Notes: generated by a model from the letters alone, not told the origin. A stretch of 64,000 bases of DNA from Paulinella micropora (GCA_009731375.1 BJOX01000281.1:506218-570217), one strand, 5' to 3'; positions 1-9,883 are shown, numbered from the stretch's first letter. Numbers and translations: made by a program.

Positions 1-375
1 GGTAAAGCAAGGCAGTATGCGGATGGCTTCCATGTAACCCCTCCATACCCCCACATACCCTCCTATACCCCTCCTATATTACCCCCACATACCCTCATAC
101 CCCGCCTCTCATACCCCTGTCCCATACCCCTGCCATACCCCCGGGGTATATGATACCCTGGGTATGATACCCCGGGGTATGTGCTTGTGTAAAGCAAGGC
201 AGTATGCGGATGGCTTCCATGTAACCCCTCCATACCCCCACATACCCTCCTATACACCTCCTATATTACCCCCGCATACCCTCATACCCTGCCTCTCATA
301 CACTGTCCCATACCCCTGCCATACCCCCGGGTATGATACCCTGGGGTATGATACCCCGGGGTATGGTACAGGGGT
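1..375. repeat. Tandem ~187-bp repeat rich in ATACCCC/GGGGTAT
   Basis: A unit beginning GTAAAGCAAGGCAG at position 2 recurs at 189 with only a few changes, so the period is about 187 bp. Each unit ends in palindromic blocks such as ATACCCCGGGGTAT, which could fold into hairpins. The same ATACCCC words fill the introns up to about 1.48 kb. No convincing coding exon is seen here. Confidence 0.85.
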
Positions 376-459
376 TTGATACCCCGGGGTATGATACCCC
401 CCTTCATACCCCTGTCCCATACCTCTTCTCTCTCTCTCTCTCTCTCTCTCATGATGCAG

Positions 460-869
460 ATCGGTGAAAAACCGCCCCTGAGATGCTTCTTTCAGAAGGA
501 AGCTGGTGGAAAGAAGCATAGAGTGGAGGGGTGGGTAAGACTGGCTTCTTTCATGCCTATTGAAAGTCTTTTGGGGCCGTGCGAATTGTCGCAGGATACC
601 ATGAGCAAGGCATCGCGGGAAAAAATCCTGAAGGTAAAGGACGCAACACCTCCTACCGGTATGTTCCCCGAAGGAGAGTCCTGCAACATCTGGTGGCCGA
701 AGGATTGTCCTCCTTCTCGTCCTCCTTCTTCTTCTTCTTCTTCTTCTTCTTCTTCTTCTTCTTCTTCTTCTTCTTCTTCTCCTTCTTCTTCTTCTTCTTC
801 TTCTTCTTCTTCTTCTTCTTCTTCTTCTTCTTCTACTTCTTCTACTTCTTCTACTTCTTCTACTTCTTC

Positions 870-901
<32 letters not shown>

Positions 902-919
902 CTTCTTCTTCTTCTTCTT

Positions 920-960
<41 letters not shown>

Positions 961-1084
961 GCTGCTTTTGGCCAAGCTTCTGAGATTCCATCAGATGTGC
1001 AAGATGAGGTCGCAAATTTAATGCAGGAGAAAGCTGCGGCGGGGAAAGCTGCTGCAGCTGCTGCCACAACTACAACTTCTCGTG
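460..1084 (+). CDS. Exon A1: poly-Ser/poly-Thr low-complexity protein
   Basis: Probable exon of a spliced gene of unknown function. It follows a CT-rich tract and the acceptor ATGATGCAG. It encodes about 85 ordinary residues (start IGEKPPLRCFFQ), then long Ser runs from a TCT/TTC microsatellite, a Thr run from ACT repeats, and an Ala-rich tail. A donor at GTCCCATACC ends it in phase 1, which matches the phase of the next exon at 1156. No known domain is recognised. The Ser/Thr runs are a translated microsatellite and are probably variable in length. Confidence is limited because the first exon and the promoter are not identified. Confidence 0.55.
720..960 (+). repeat. (TTC)n and (TAC)n coding microsatellite
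   Basis: About 240 bp of TTC/TCT trinucleotides, with TAC interruptions at 830-870, pass into pure ACT repeats at 920-960. Within exon A1 these read as Ser and Thr. All other frames are also open through the tract, so several long overlapping reading frames here are artefacts. Confidence 0.9.
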
Positions 1085-1155
1085 GTCCCATACCCCTGTC
1101 TCATATTACCCCTGTCCCATATCCGTGTCCCATACCCCTGTCTCATACCACATAG

Positions 1156-1228
1156 GCGGAAAAAGAACAATTGTGGCTGAGAAGAATAAAACTGCAAAGA
1201 GGAGGAAGACGACACCGACCGCCAAGCT
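1156..1228 (+). CDS. Exon A2: short basic exon
   Basis: After the acceptor CACATAG, a Lys/Arg-rich stretch (GKRTIVAEKNKTAKRRKTT) reads in the phase left by exon A1. The downstream border is unclear: no GT donor lies between about 1205 and 1320, so it may use a non-standard donor or be mis-assembled. The composition suggests a nuclear-localisation-like basic patch, but this is inference. Confidence 0.4.
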
Positions 1229-1284
1229 ACCACTGCATACCCCCATCATACCCCTATATACCCCATACCCCTATACCCCCCCCC

Positions 1285-1325
<41 letters not shown>

Positions 1326-1333
1326 TATTGTAG

Positions 1334-1402
1334 GGCTCTGACGCACAAGAGTGTTCCCCATCAGAGGTGGTACCAGAGGAGCTTGCGGAGAAAAAGGAAA
1401 AG
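1334..1402 (+). CDS. Exon A3: 23-codon acidic exon
   Basis: A textbook CT-rich tract and TTGTATTGTAG acceptor precede 69 nt of open, phase-0 sequence encoding GSDAQECSPSEVVPEELAEK and a short Lys tail. The donor is AAAAG|GTGTCTC. The following intron again consists of ATACCCC repeats and runs into an assembly gap. The function is unknown. Confidence 0.55.
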
Positions 1403-1484
1403 GTGTCTCATACCCCTGTCCCATACCCTGTCTCATACCTCTGTCCCATACCCCTGTCCTATACCCGGGTATGATACCCCTGTC

Positions 1485-2430
1485 NNNNNNNNNNNNNNNN
1501 NNNNNNNNNNNNNNNNNNNNNNNNNNNNNNNNNNNNNNNNNNNNNNNNNNNNNNNNNNNNNNNNNNNNNNNNNNNNNNNNNNNNNNNNNNNNNNNNNNNN
1601 NNNNNNNNNNNNNNNNNNNNNNNNNNNNNNNNNNNNNNNNNNNNNNNNNNNNNNNNNNNNNNNNNNNNNNNNNNNNNNNNNNNNNNNNNNNNNNNNNNNN
1701 NNNNNNNNNNNNNNNNNNNNNNNNNNNNNNNNNNNNNNNNNNNNNNNNNNNNNNNNNNNNNNNNNNNNNNNNNNNNNNNNNNNNNNNNNNNNNNNNNNNN
1801 NNNNNNNNNNNNNNNNNNNNNNNNNNNNNNNNNNNNNNNNNNNNNNNNNNNNNNNNNNNNNNNNNNNNNNNNNNNNNNNNNNNNNNNNNNNNNNNNNNNN
1901 NNNNNNNNNNNNNNNNNNNNNNNNNNNNNNNNNNNNNNNNNNNNNNNNNNNNNNNNNNNNNNNNNNNNNNNNNNNNNNNNNNNNNNNNNNNNNNNNNNNN
2001 NNNNNNNNNNNNNNNNNNNNNNNNNNNNNNNNNNNNNNNNNNNNNNNNNNNNNNNNNNNNNNNNNNNNNNNNNNNNNNNNNNNNNNNNNNNNNNNNNNNN
2101 NNNNNNNNNNNNNNNNNNNNNNNNNNNNNNNNNNNNNNNNNNNNNNNNNNNNNNNNNNNNNNNNNNNNNNNNNNNNNNNNNNNNNNNNNNNNNNNNNNNN
2201 NNNNNNNNNNNNNNNNNNNNNNNNNNNNNNNNNNNNNNNNNNNNNNNNNNNNNNNNNNNNNNNNNNNNNNNNNNNNNNNNNNNNNNNNNNNNNNNNNNNN
2301 NNNNNNNNNNNNNNNNNNNNNNNNNNNNNNNNNNNNNNNNNNNNNNNNNNNNNNNNNNNNNNNNNNNNNNNNNNNNNNNNNNNNNNNNNNNNNNNNNNNN
2401 NNNNNNNNNNNNNNNNNNNNNNNNNNNNNN
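1485..2430. other. Assembly gap (946 N)
   Basis: Unresolved sequence inside ATACCCC repeat DNA. It hides whatever joins exon A3 to the methyltransferase reading frame and probably the N-terminal half of a zinc finger. Confidence 1.
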
Positions 2431-2431
2431 T

Positions 2432-3235
2432 TTAGCTGTATGCGTTGTTGAGGATTGTGGGACTTCTAATCCTCGGTTTCTTGCGCCCGCTCCTGCCTGG
2501 CGGGTGCGACTAACGCAACAGTTGAGGAAACCTTTACATATTAGGGACCTTGGTAGTGTAGGTGATGGGATCGGTGGGACTTTGAATAGTCAATCCCTTG
2601 CGACATGTTTCGGAGGGATCCCCAGGGATGAAAAAAAAGACATGTGTCTATTGGATATTGGGTGTGCATCGGGAGATGTGCTTCTTTTTGCCATGAGCGA
2701 TGATTGGGCTGCAGTCGCTGGTATAGAGACCAGACATTTTAAAATTGCATTCCTTAGCAGGTTTGAAAAATATAGCGTATTGTGGGCCGCGGATGATAAC
2801 TTGATAGGGGTTTATTTAGATAAGAGCTGTTTCTGCTCAATAAGTTCATACAATGCGTCTATAAACCGCGTTGTGTGGTCGAAGGAGTTTCCTTGTATTC
2901 AATGGGGTACAGAAGCTGAAGCCCCTCACGTTGAGTTAATACCACGTGCGATGAAGTGGAACAAGAACATAACAGTGTTCTTGTTCTGGAAAGGTTGGAA
3001 ACCAGCCCATAAGCATAAAGTCCTGTTGAAAATAATCCAGGACGAACGGGTAAAGTATGTTACGGTTACAGATAGCTGTAAATCAAACAGCATGTCCCAC
3101 GACCACAGGGATACTCTTGGAACTTTGCTCTCTCAAGGGTTTTTCTTGAAATCATACCGAACTTGTGTTAAAGCAGCGGGAAGTGGACAGGTGTACGCGT
3201 TTCTGCTCATGGAACGCATTGCTAAGCAAGGTTGA
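2432..3235 (+). CDS. Class I SAM-dependent methyltransferase-like protein (copy A)
   Basis: The frame is open from the gap to a TGA at 3233. The core has a glycine-rich SAM-binding motif (LLDIGCASGDVLLFA), then a motif II-like VAGIE, and a later hydrophobic strand (TVFLFWKGW) followed by VTVTD. This is the order expected of a Rossmann methyltransferase, with some resemblance to the Dot1 group. Upstream, a C-x4-C-G-T segment aligns with the second half of the zinc finger of the paralogue at 10.78-11.6 kb. The two proteins share the word GTLN, the SAM motif and the FW.GW block, at roughly one-third identity by eye. The substrate cannot be inferred. The true start lies in the gap. Confidence 0.6.
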   Translation, partial: LAVCVVEDCGTSNPRFLAPAPAWRVRLTQQLRKPLHIRDLGSVGDGIGGTLNSQSLATCFGGIPRDEKKDMCLLDIGCASGDVLLFAMSDDWAAVAGIETRHFKIAFLSRFEKYSVLWAADDNLIGVYLDKSCFCSISSYNASINRVVWSKEFPCIQWGTEAEAPHVELIPRAMKWNKNITVFLFWKGWKPAHKHKVLLKIIQDERVKYVTVTDSCKSNSMSHDHRDTLGTLLSQGFFLKSYRTCVKAAGSGQVYAFLLMERIAKQG

Positions 3236-3409
3236 GGCATAGCCAGTTATCAGGTAACCCTGCGAAGCCAGTTATCAGTTAGTAATAATAAAAAACAATA
3301 ATAATAATGATAATAATAAAATACCCCTGTCATATCCCTTCATGCCTCATACCCCTCATACCCTTATACCCCATACCCATATACTCTCTCTCTCTCTCTC
3401 TGCACTGTA

Positions 3410-3589
3410 GTCCTCCAACGAAGAAGAGGGCCCTTGTAACCCAGCAGGGGACCAAGAAACTGCAGGGGCGGAACCAATGAGTCAGGGCCCTTCTACCCCT
3501 TGTACCCCAACAGAGGAAGTGGAAGGCGTGGGAAAAGAAATGCAAGAAAAAGTGGAAGAAGAAGAAGGATCAGGGACAACACCATGACA
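3410..3589 (+). CDS. Acidic exon ending in TGA
   Basis: A (CT)n tract and GCACTGTAG acceptor precede a reading frame starting SSNEEEGPCNPAGDQ, rich in Glu, Pro and Thr, ending at a TGA at 3587. It could be a last exon of the gene upstream, but no donor in the methyltransferase frame joins it in the right phase, so the connection is unproven. Confidence 0.4.
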
Positions 3590-3611
3590 GTAATACTCTA
3601 AGTCCCTGCCG

Positions 3612-4186
3612 CCATTTTCTCTGTGTCCCTCATACCCCTCATTTTCTCTCTATGTCCCTCATACCCCTCATTTTCTCTCTATGTCCCTCATACCCCTCAT
3701 TTTTCTATGTCCCTCGTACCGCTCACTTTCTCTCTAAGTCCCTCATACCCCTCATTTTCTCTATGTCCCTCATACCCCTCATTTTCTCTATGTTCCTCAT
3801 ACTCTTTATTTTCTCTATCTCCCTCATACCTCTCAATTTCTCTCTATGTCCCTCATACCCCTCATTTTCTCTCTATGTCCCTCATACCCCTCATTTTCTC
3901 TCTATGTCCCTCATACCCCTCATTTTCTCTCTATGTTCCTCATACCCCTCATTTTCTCTCTATGTCCCTCATAGAACTCATTTTCTCTATGTCCCTCATA
4001 CCCCTCATTTTCTCTGTGTCTTTCATACCCCTCATTTTCTCTGTGTCTTTCATACCCCTTAAATTTTCTCTATGTCCCTCATACCCCTCAAATTTTCTCC
4101 AAGTCCCTCATACCCCTCATTTTCTCTATGTCCCTCATACCCCTCATTTTCTCTATGTTCCTCATACCACTCATTTTCTCTCTCTT
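3612..4186. repeat. 27-29-bp minisatellite (CCCTCATACCCCTCATTTTC)
   Basis: About twenty tandem copies of a 27-29-bp unit containing TATGTCCCTCATACCCC and ATTTTCTCTC. Units differ by the presence of one extra CT. Open frames through it are periodic peptides and not genes. Confidence 0.95.
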
Positions 4187-4289
4187 ACTCACTGTTTTAG
4201 TAAAATACTTGCCACTTTTAGAGCTTAAAAAAATTCAACCTCGATATCAAATTAATAATTGTAATTGATCCGGCAGTGGGACCATGTTG

Positions 4290-4770
4290 CGTATCTTATT
4301 AATAAATAAATCTGATACCCCTGCTAATAAATTTTCTCGAAGTCCCTAATACCCCATTTGATACCCCGGCTAATAAATTTTCTCTAAGTCCCTCATACCC
4401 CATCTGATACCCCTGCTAATAAATTTTCTCCAAGTCCCTCATACCCCATCTGATACCCCGCCTAATAAATTTTCTCTAAGTTCCTCATACCCCATCTGAT
4501 ACCCCTGCTAATAAATTTTCTCCAAGTCCCTCATACCCCATCTGATATCGATACCCCTGCTAATAAATTTTCTCCAAGTCCCTCATACCCCATCTGATAC
4601 CCCGGCTAATAAATTTTCTCCAAGTCCCTCATACCCCATCTGGGGGTTTCATACCCCATCTCGCACCTCATGCTATCTAATAAATTTTATTTCAAGTCCC
4701 TGAGGGGTATCATACCCCCCCCCCCCATAATAAATTTTCTCCAAGTCCCTGAGCGGTATGAGGTCGATAC
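4290..4770. repeat. ~46-bp minisatellite (TAATAAATTTTCTCCAAGTC)
   Basis: Seven or eight copies of a unit of about 46 bp: TAATAAATTTTCTCCAAGTC, then CCTCATACCCCATCTGATACC. The array decays towards 4.75 kb. The ATACCCC word is shared with the arrays on either side. Confidence 0.9.
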
Positions 4771-4902
4771 CCCTCATACCCCTGATACCCCCCCCCCCCC
4801 CATACCCATGAGGGTATAATACCCCTTCTCTCTCTCATACCCCTCATACCCCAGGGGTATCATACCGGGTATCATACCCGGGTATGGAGGGGTATCGTTT
4901 GG

Positions 4903-4904
<2 letters not shown>

Positions 4905-4989
<85 letters not shown>

Positions 4990-4992
4990 CGT
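4905..4992. repeat. (CT)n then (GT)n microsatellite
   Basis: About 70 bp of CT dinucleotides passing into GT dinucleotides. It lies just upstream of the first recognised exon of the gene at 5.1 kb. Confidence 0.95.
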
Positions 4993-5118
4993 TTCTGACT
5001 TACATACCATTATACTTATTTTACATAAGGCAGTTGATTTTACTTATTTTTACATTTCGATGCATGCAGCTCAAAATTATTGTCAATGCATGCATTGAAA
5101 TTTCAATGCATCCTGCAG

Positions 5119-5625
5119 GCAGCCGTGCAAGCCAAGGCAGCCGTGCAAGCCAAGGAAGAGGAAGAGGAAGAGGAGGAGAAAGGGAAAGAGGAAGAGGAGG
5201 AGAAAGGGAAAGAGGAAGAGGCACAGGCAGAGGAAGAGGCAGATGAAGAGGAAGAGGCAGAGGAAGAGGAAGAGGCAGTCGAGCAAGAGCACGAGCAAGA
5301 GCAAGAGGAAGAGGAAGAGGGAGCCGGAGAAGAGTCAGACGAGGAAGAGGAAGCTAAGGAAGAGGAAAACTTGGACCAGGAGAAGCAGGAGGAGGACGAG
5401 GACAAGGAAGCACGGCGCAAGGAGCTGCGCCTAGTCGATGCATACTGGAGCACAGAATCCAATTTTCTTCCTGTTGAGGCGTTGGGCCGGCACATCCAGC
5501 CCGAAGACTTTCCTCTTGAGCTGCAATGGAAGCAAGTGGACGAAGCGGTTCAATTGCAAGCAGTCGCGGAGGCCAAGGAGGGCAGTCATGGCAGCCAGGC
5601 CCTGGTGGAGTGGCTGGAAATAACA
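5119..5625 (+). CDS. Exon B1: acidic low-complexity exon
   Basis: First recognised exon of a spliced gene of unknown function running to about 9.85 kb. The acceptor CATCCTGCAG and donor AACA|GTAAGC bound 169 codons in phase 0. After AAVQAKAAVQAK comes a run of about 90 residues that is mostly Glu with scattered Gln, Gly and Lys, then an ordinary region (LVDAYWSTESNFLPVEALGR). It joins exon B2 in phase 0. The Glu run comes from AGG/AAG-type repeats. An upstream exon with the start codon is not identified. The acidic stretch suggests a nuclear or chromatin-type protein, but this is inference. Confidence 0.65.
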
Positions 5626-5639
5626 GTAAGCTTTACATT

Positions 5640-5945
5640 AATTTTAATGCATGCATTGAAATTTCAACGCATCCTGCATTGAAATTTCAATGCATGTATT
5701 GAAAGCTATACAGTAATGTCAATGCATGCATTGAAATTTCAATGCATGCATTGAAAGCTGAACAGTCATTTCAATGCATGCATTGAAAGCTGAACAGTCA
5801 TTTCAATGCATGCATTGAAATTTCAATGCATCCTGCATTGAAAGCTGAACAGTCATTTCAATGCATGCATTGAAATTTCAATGCATCCTGCATTGAAATT
5901 GCAATGCATGCATTGAAATGTCAATGCATGCATGGAAATTCCATG
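5640..5945. repeat. Palindromic intron array CAATGCATGCATTG / TTGAAATTTCAA
   Basis: The intron between exons B1 and B2 consists mainly of two alternating self-complementary words, CAATGCATGCATTG and TTGAAATTTCAA, sometimes fused into the 20-bp palindrome TGCATTGAAATTTCAATGCA. A variant block, AATGCATCCTGCATTG, also recurs. Transcripts could fold into chains of hairpins. Related arrays lie in other introns and downstream, at 7.66-7.86, 9.1-9.39, 10.28-10.72 and 12.3-12.84 kb. Confidence 0.95.
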
Positions 5946-6009
5946 TCCGTGACTTCTGCTAGCGAGCTTAGTACATGTATTTCATTTTTCATGCTGTGTG
6001 CTTTGCTAG

Positions 6010-6820
6010 CTTCCGGAGGGTTCGCCCTGCCCTGCCAAGTTCACTCCTCCAATGCTGGACAAGATTGCGCGCAGCCTGGCAGCGATGAGGACGATGCAGC
6101 GACGCTACATCGACACAGGCGAGCTTCCTGTCCAGTGGAAACTGAGCTTGTTATCTATGCTCAGTGACCCACAATGTCGCTTTGTCACTGCGTCGCACCT
6201 GCCTGCAACGTACCAGAAGTACTTGGAGTTGCAGTACAAGAAACTCAAGGACCCTGACATGTCGCGTTCAGCCTGGGTCCGATATAAAGCTCTGGATTGG
6301 ATCAGGTCGCAGCCCTGTTGCCCTGTACCGTGGGTACAGGAGTACGCGGACTTGACAACCTTACAGCTCAACAGGGCGCGGGAGAACGAGGCTGCGCTGG
6401 AAGCGAAGCTGACCAAGACGAGGAATAGAATCAAAGTGATGCGGGTTGCAGCTGGGCACATCGGGTCGGAATCGGAGGAGCAGGACAAGTCAGAGAGCGA
6501 GGAGGATGACGAGGACGAGGAGGGTGAAGAGACCAGGGACGAGGAGGACGACCCTGAACCACTGGAGAAAAACATAGACAACCCGTTTCTAGACCCCCTC
6601 GATGATGCACCGCGTGCCTTCATACGGGAAACGAAGGTGGGGAATGCCGACCAGCGTTGGTCTACAGTGGATCGGATTGCTAAGGAGTACAAGAGGCAAG
6701 ACACTGATGAAGGGAAACGGGAGGTTTTGGGGAAGTGGCGTAAATACCAAAACGGCATGTGGACAGTGCACAAGAAAAAGATTGGCATCGATGTCTGGAC
6801 CAAGGAACAGGCTTATGCAC
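6010..6820 (+). CDS. Exon B2: long conserved-looking exon
   Basis: The acceptor TTTGCTAG and donor TGCAC|GTAAGC bound 270 codons plus one base. The reading (LPEGSPCPAKFTPPMLDKIA) continues exon B1 in phase 0. The first 130 residues look globular, with Trp/Tyr-rich helices (YQKYLELQYKKLKDPDMSRS). A coiled-coil-like ENEAALEAKLTKTRNRIKV follows, then an acidic Glu/Asp tract, then a basic segment (DRIAKEYKRQDTDEGKRE). No family is recognised. It joins exon B3 in phase 1, which supports the model. Confidence 0.7.
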
Positions 6821-6936
6821 GTAAGCAGCCCCCAGCCCTCTGTTGTTGAACTTGTAATTTGCACATACCCAAAGATAAGATTTTGTCACATTCCTTGCTT
6901 CTCGAATCTTTCCGCATACCCGCTGTCTGTGTATAG

Positions 6937-7075
6937 TGGAGACCATGAAGGAGTCAGGCAAAGTGCTAAAGATGCTCACCACTATGGACCCCTGGGCTGG
7001 CATGTCAGCGAAAACGTGGGGGGTTGCTTTGCTTATGAATTGCTGCTTGACGCAACTAGTACCCCAACAGAATCA
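6937..7075 (+). CDS. Exon B3
   Basis: After the acceptor GTGTATAG the frame continues exon B2 in phase 1 (ETMKESGKVLKMLTTMDPWA). The donor CA|GTGTGG leaves phase 2, which rejoins the next exon after an intron of only 34 nt (7076-7109). The predicted segment is hydrophobic with a CC pair. If the tiny intron is not spliced, the frame ends at a TAA at about 7099. Confidence 0.55.
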
Positions 7076-7109
7076 GTGTGGCACATACGCATCCAATTAA
7101 CTATCGCAG

Positions 7110-7268
7110 GCACTCTCGGTGGGGCATCCTGGGGCATGTTACCTTCGAGATGCTGAAAGAAGTGTACCCGCTGAAGGAGAAGGAGGATGCGTGGCCCAGA
7201 AACTTGGACAAAGAAGAACCTTTGGTCATCTTGTGCAACGTGGATCAGCCTGGCGGCCATCGACACGG
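7110..7268 (+). CDS. Exon B4
   Basis: It starts after ACTATCGCAG in the phase given by exon B3 and reads HSRWGILGHVTFEMLKEVYP, then charged sequence ending GGHRHG just before a TACA repeat. The 3' border is uncertain: the repeat holds GTACAT and GTATGT donors, but none gives an obvious phase match to exon B5. A comparison with cDNA would settle this. Confidence 0.5.
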
Positions 7269-7448
7269 ATACATACATACATACATACATACATACATAC
7301 ATACATACATACATACACGCATACACAGACACGTACATACATACGTATGTACATACATACATACATACATACATACACGGACACATACATACATACGTAT
7401 GTACATACATACATACATACATACACATGCATACATACGTACATACAC
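7269..7448. repeat. (TACA)n intron microsatellite
   Basis: About 180 bp of TACA/CATA tetranucleotides with a few ACGTATGTAC interruptions. It ends in a TACACAG acceptor for exon B5. Period-4 peptides (YIHT) in all frames are artefacts. Confidence 0.95.
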
Positions 7449-7450
7449 AG

Positions 7451-7611
7451 GCTGCCGCAGTGTGAAGTTTTCCAACGGGAGGCCTACAGGGCGAAGGTGC
7501 CAACGCACGCACCCGCAATCACAAGCGCATCGGAATGGCAGAAGTTTCACAACGAGTTGCTGAGTTGCCTCCTGCTGTGGGCGTGGCCGCAGAACTACCC
7601 GGCCATCAAAA
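7451..7611 (+). CDS. Exon B5
   Basis: From the ACACAG acceptor the frame reads LPQCEVFQREAYRAKVPTHA and ends with WAWPQNYPAIK at the donor AAA|GTACAAC. It leaves phase 1, which matches exon B6. The content is globular in appearance with Trp and Cys, of unknown family. The following intron (7612-7879) holds (CT)n and the CAATGCATGCATTG array. Confidence 0.65.
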
Positions 7612-7615
7612 GTAC

Positions 7616-7650
<35 letters not shown>

Positions 7651-7662
7651 CTGCAAAAGTGA

Positions 7663-7860
7663 TTTCAATGCACGCATTGACATTTCAATGCATCCTGCAT
7701 TGAAATTTCAATGCATGCATTGAAAGCTGAAAAGTGATTTCAATGCATGCATTGAAATTTCAATGCATCCTGCATTGAAATTGCAATGCATGCATTGAAG
7801 TCACTTTTCAGCTTTCAATGCATGCCTGTAAATGCTCAATGCATGCATTCACAAGTTCAA
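7663..7860. repeat. Palindromic intron array, second copy
   Basis: The same CAATGCATGCATTG/TTGAAATTTCAA words as at 5.64 kb fill the intron between exons B5 and B6, after a (CT)n stretch at 7617-7647. Confidence 0.95.
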
Positions 7861-7879
7861 CAACATTATTTGTTTGCAG

Positions 7880-8091
7880 CATGGGAGCATTGGATAGAGT
7901 GCATCCAAAACCCCGAGGACCCGGGGTACATCGAAGACGCAGCAGAAAAGTTTGCTGACATTTTCAACTACTACTCGCGGAACATCATGAAGTGCGACGT
8001 GAATATGTTCATGGTGATCATGTACACCAGGTACCGATCCCTGATTGCCATCTGGAAGCAGAGGTCCTTGCGTTTCTTTGGTTTCTTTGTT
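7880..8091 (+). CDS. Exon B6
   Basis: The acceptor TGTTTGCAG and the strong donor GTT|GTATGT bound this exon. It joins exon B5 in phase 1 and exon B7 in phase 0. It reads WEHWIECIQNPEDPGYIEDA and continues with aromatic, helical-looking sequence. The composition resembles a folded domain, but no family is recognised. A T-rich intron (8092-8221) follows. Confidence 0.65.
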
Positions 8092-8221
8092 GTATGTTGT
8101 TGTTCTTTTGTCTCTTTTTCTTTCTTTTTTTGCAGTTATGTGTTTGTCTACCTCTTTGTTCTTTCTCTTGTGATTTATTGTTTTCTTTCTTTTTCTTTTG
8201 TTGTTTTTTTCTTCAATTGAG

Positions 8222-8586
8222 GATAGGTTGGGGAAATACAATGAAACGGTGGCCAAGGCAAAGCGCAAAAAAAAAGTGGGCCGTCGGTCAGCACAAGAGG
8301 TGAGGCAGGAGAAGAGGAACAAGAAACAGGAGAAGGGGGATAAGGGCAAGAAAAAGAAGACGGGCTCCAAGGAGGACAAGAAGGATGCCGGCAAGAAGCC
8401 CTCACCGAACAAGGACAATAAAGAGAAGACGGGCTCCAAGCGGACCCCAGCGAAGAAGGACAAGAAAGAGAAGACGGGCTCCAAGGAGGCTAGCGCTCCC
8501 AGCAAGCAGCGGCCCCCAGCGAAGGAGGCTACCAGGAACCAGCAGACCACAGCGAAGAAGGTTGTCAGAAAGAACCCGCAGCCCAA
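8222..8586 (+). CDS. Exon B7: Lys-rich repeats
   Basis: After CAATTGAG the frame reads DRLGKYNETVAKAKRKKKVG, then a strongly basic region in which KKTGSKE/KEKTGSK recurs three times. It resembles disordered nucleic-acid-binding tails such as linker-histone-like proteins. It ends at a TATG microsatellite whose GTATGT words provide donors in every phase. Inference: an unstructured basic tail of a nuclear protein. Confidence 0.6.
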
Positions 8587-8672
8587 GTATTTATGTATGT
8601 ATGTATGTATGTATGTCTGTATGTCTGTATGTCTGTATGTCTGTATGTATGTATGTATGTATGTATGTATGT
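8587..8672. repeat. (TATG)n intron microsatellite
   Basis: About 85 bp of TATG/TCTG repeats form most of an intron. Each repeat contains GTATGT, a good 5' splice site, at 4-bp steps, so the donor position is ambiguous. Confidence 0.95.
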
Positions 8673-8674
8673 AG

Positions 8675-9058
8675 AAGAAGAAGGCTGCCAGCGACGAGGA
8701 GGAGGAGGAGGAGGAGCAGGAGCAGGAGGAGGAGGAGCAGGAGAAGAAGAAGAAGAAGAAGAAGAAGAAGAAGAAGAAGAAGAAGAAGAAGAAGAAGAAG
8801 AAGAAAAAGAAGAAGAAGAAGGAGGAGGAGGAGGAGGAGGAGGAGGAGAAGACGAAGTCGCCGAACACGCAGCCCCCCGTAACCCCCTCCAAAGCTTCTT
8901 CGTCTTCGTCTTCGTCTTCGTCTTTGTCTTTGTCATCGTCCGCACCCAGCGCGACTGCAGATGCTGCGTCTTCATCTCCGGCATCGTCAAGCCCGGGGCC
9001 GCCTCCGGCCGCTGAGTCGAGCCCGTCTGCGTCATCGTCCAACCTCGACTCCAACCAG
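8675..9058 (+). CDS. Exon B8: Lys/Glu runs and Ser-rich tail
   Basis: From the acceptor TATGTAG there are 128 codons in phase 0. KKKAASDEEEEEEEQEQEEE leads into a pure Lys run, then a Glu run, then KTKSPNTQPPVTPSK and a Ser/Ala/Pro-rich tail ending NLDSNQ at the donor CAG|GTACTC. It joins exon B9 in phase 0. The runs are translated AAG/GAG/TCG repeats. Other frames through the same DNA are shadows. Confidence 0.65.
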
Positions 9059-9099
9059 GTACTCTGTGTTCATGATGTACCCCTATGTCCTTACCTTCT

Positions 9100-9392
9100 C
9101 ACATTTCAATGCATGCATTGACATTTCCATGCATCCTGCATTGAAATTTCAACGCATGCATTTAAAGCTGAAAGTAATTTCAATGCATGCAGTGAAATTT
9201 CAATGCACAGTGCATTGAAATTGCAATGCATGCATTGAAAGCTCAAAAGTATTTTCAATGCATGCAGTGAAATGTCAATGCATAGTGCATTGAAATTTCA
9301 ATTCATGCATTGAAAGCTGAAAAGTAATTTCAAGCCATGCAGTGAAATTTCAATGTTTGCATTGAAATTCCAATGCATGCATTGAAATCTCT
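9100..9392. repeat. Palindromic intron array, third copy
   Basis: CAATGCATGCATTG and TTGAAATTTCAA words with spacer AAAGCTGAAAAGT fill the intron between exons B8 and B9. Confidence 0.95.
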
Positions 9393-9438
9393 GAAAACTG
9401 TGTTGATCGTATATGCCCCTTCTGTTCATGATATACAG

Positions 9439-9849
9439 GCGATAAAAGGGGCTGTGTTGAAATTAGCAAAGTTGTGGGCAGAGCAGCATCCAGTCCAGGC
9501 AGGACAGAGACTGCGACTACAGACTGGGTATAGCAGTGGTTTCCTGTCCCTAGTCGATGCTGGCAGCGAGGCAGGACTATGTGTTGTAGTATTCCCAAAA
9601 CACGAAAGTCAGATGGGGAAGCTATGGGTGGACAGGCCACACACACACATCATGGGTTTTGGTGGTCGGCACGTTGTAGATGAGAATAAGACTCGGGCCG
9701 AACGTTCCATGTTTAGGGAGGAGCACAGAGATGCCAGGGGAGTAGAAGGTGCTTCAGGAGAAAGGATAATTTTCACTAATGACATAAGAAGCAGAGTACT
9801 GGAGGCGCGGTCGGAAGGCTTGCTGGCCCTGCATAAGAGGCTAGTGCTA

Positions 9850-9852
<3 letters not shown>
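9439..9852 (+). CDS. Exon B9 (3' end lost near poly-G and gap)
   Basis: The acceptor GATATACAG opens a frame that continues exon B8 in phase 0: AIKGAVLKLAKLWAEQHPVQ, then GYSSGFLSLVDAGSEAGLCV and a Lys/Arg-rich C-terminal half ending LLALHKRLVLE. It looks like a folded, non-repetitive domain with no family recognised. The exon runs into about 30 G residues and an assembly gap, so its end is unknown. The Gly run predicted there is a homopolymer artefact. Confidence 0.6.

Positions 9853-9883
<31 letters not shown>

Noticed and set aside
3623-4228. 201-codon frame MSLIPLIFSLCPSYPSF...
   Set aside because: A minisatellite translated in frame; the period equals the DNA repeat and there is no independent coding signal.
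7033-7703. Overlapping frames with periodic YIHT or YVCM peptides
   Set aside because: Products of the TACA tetranucleotide repeat inside an intron.
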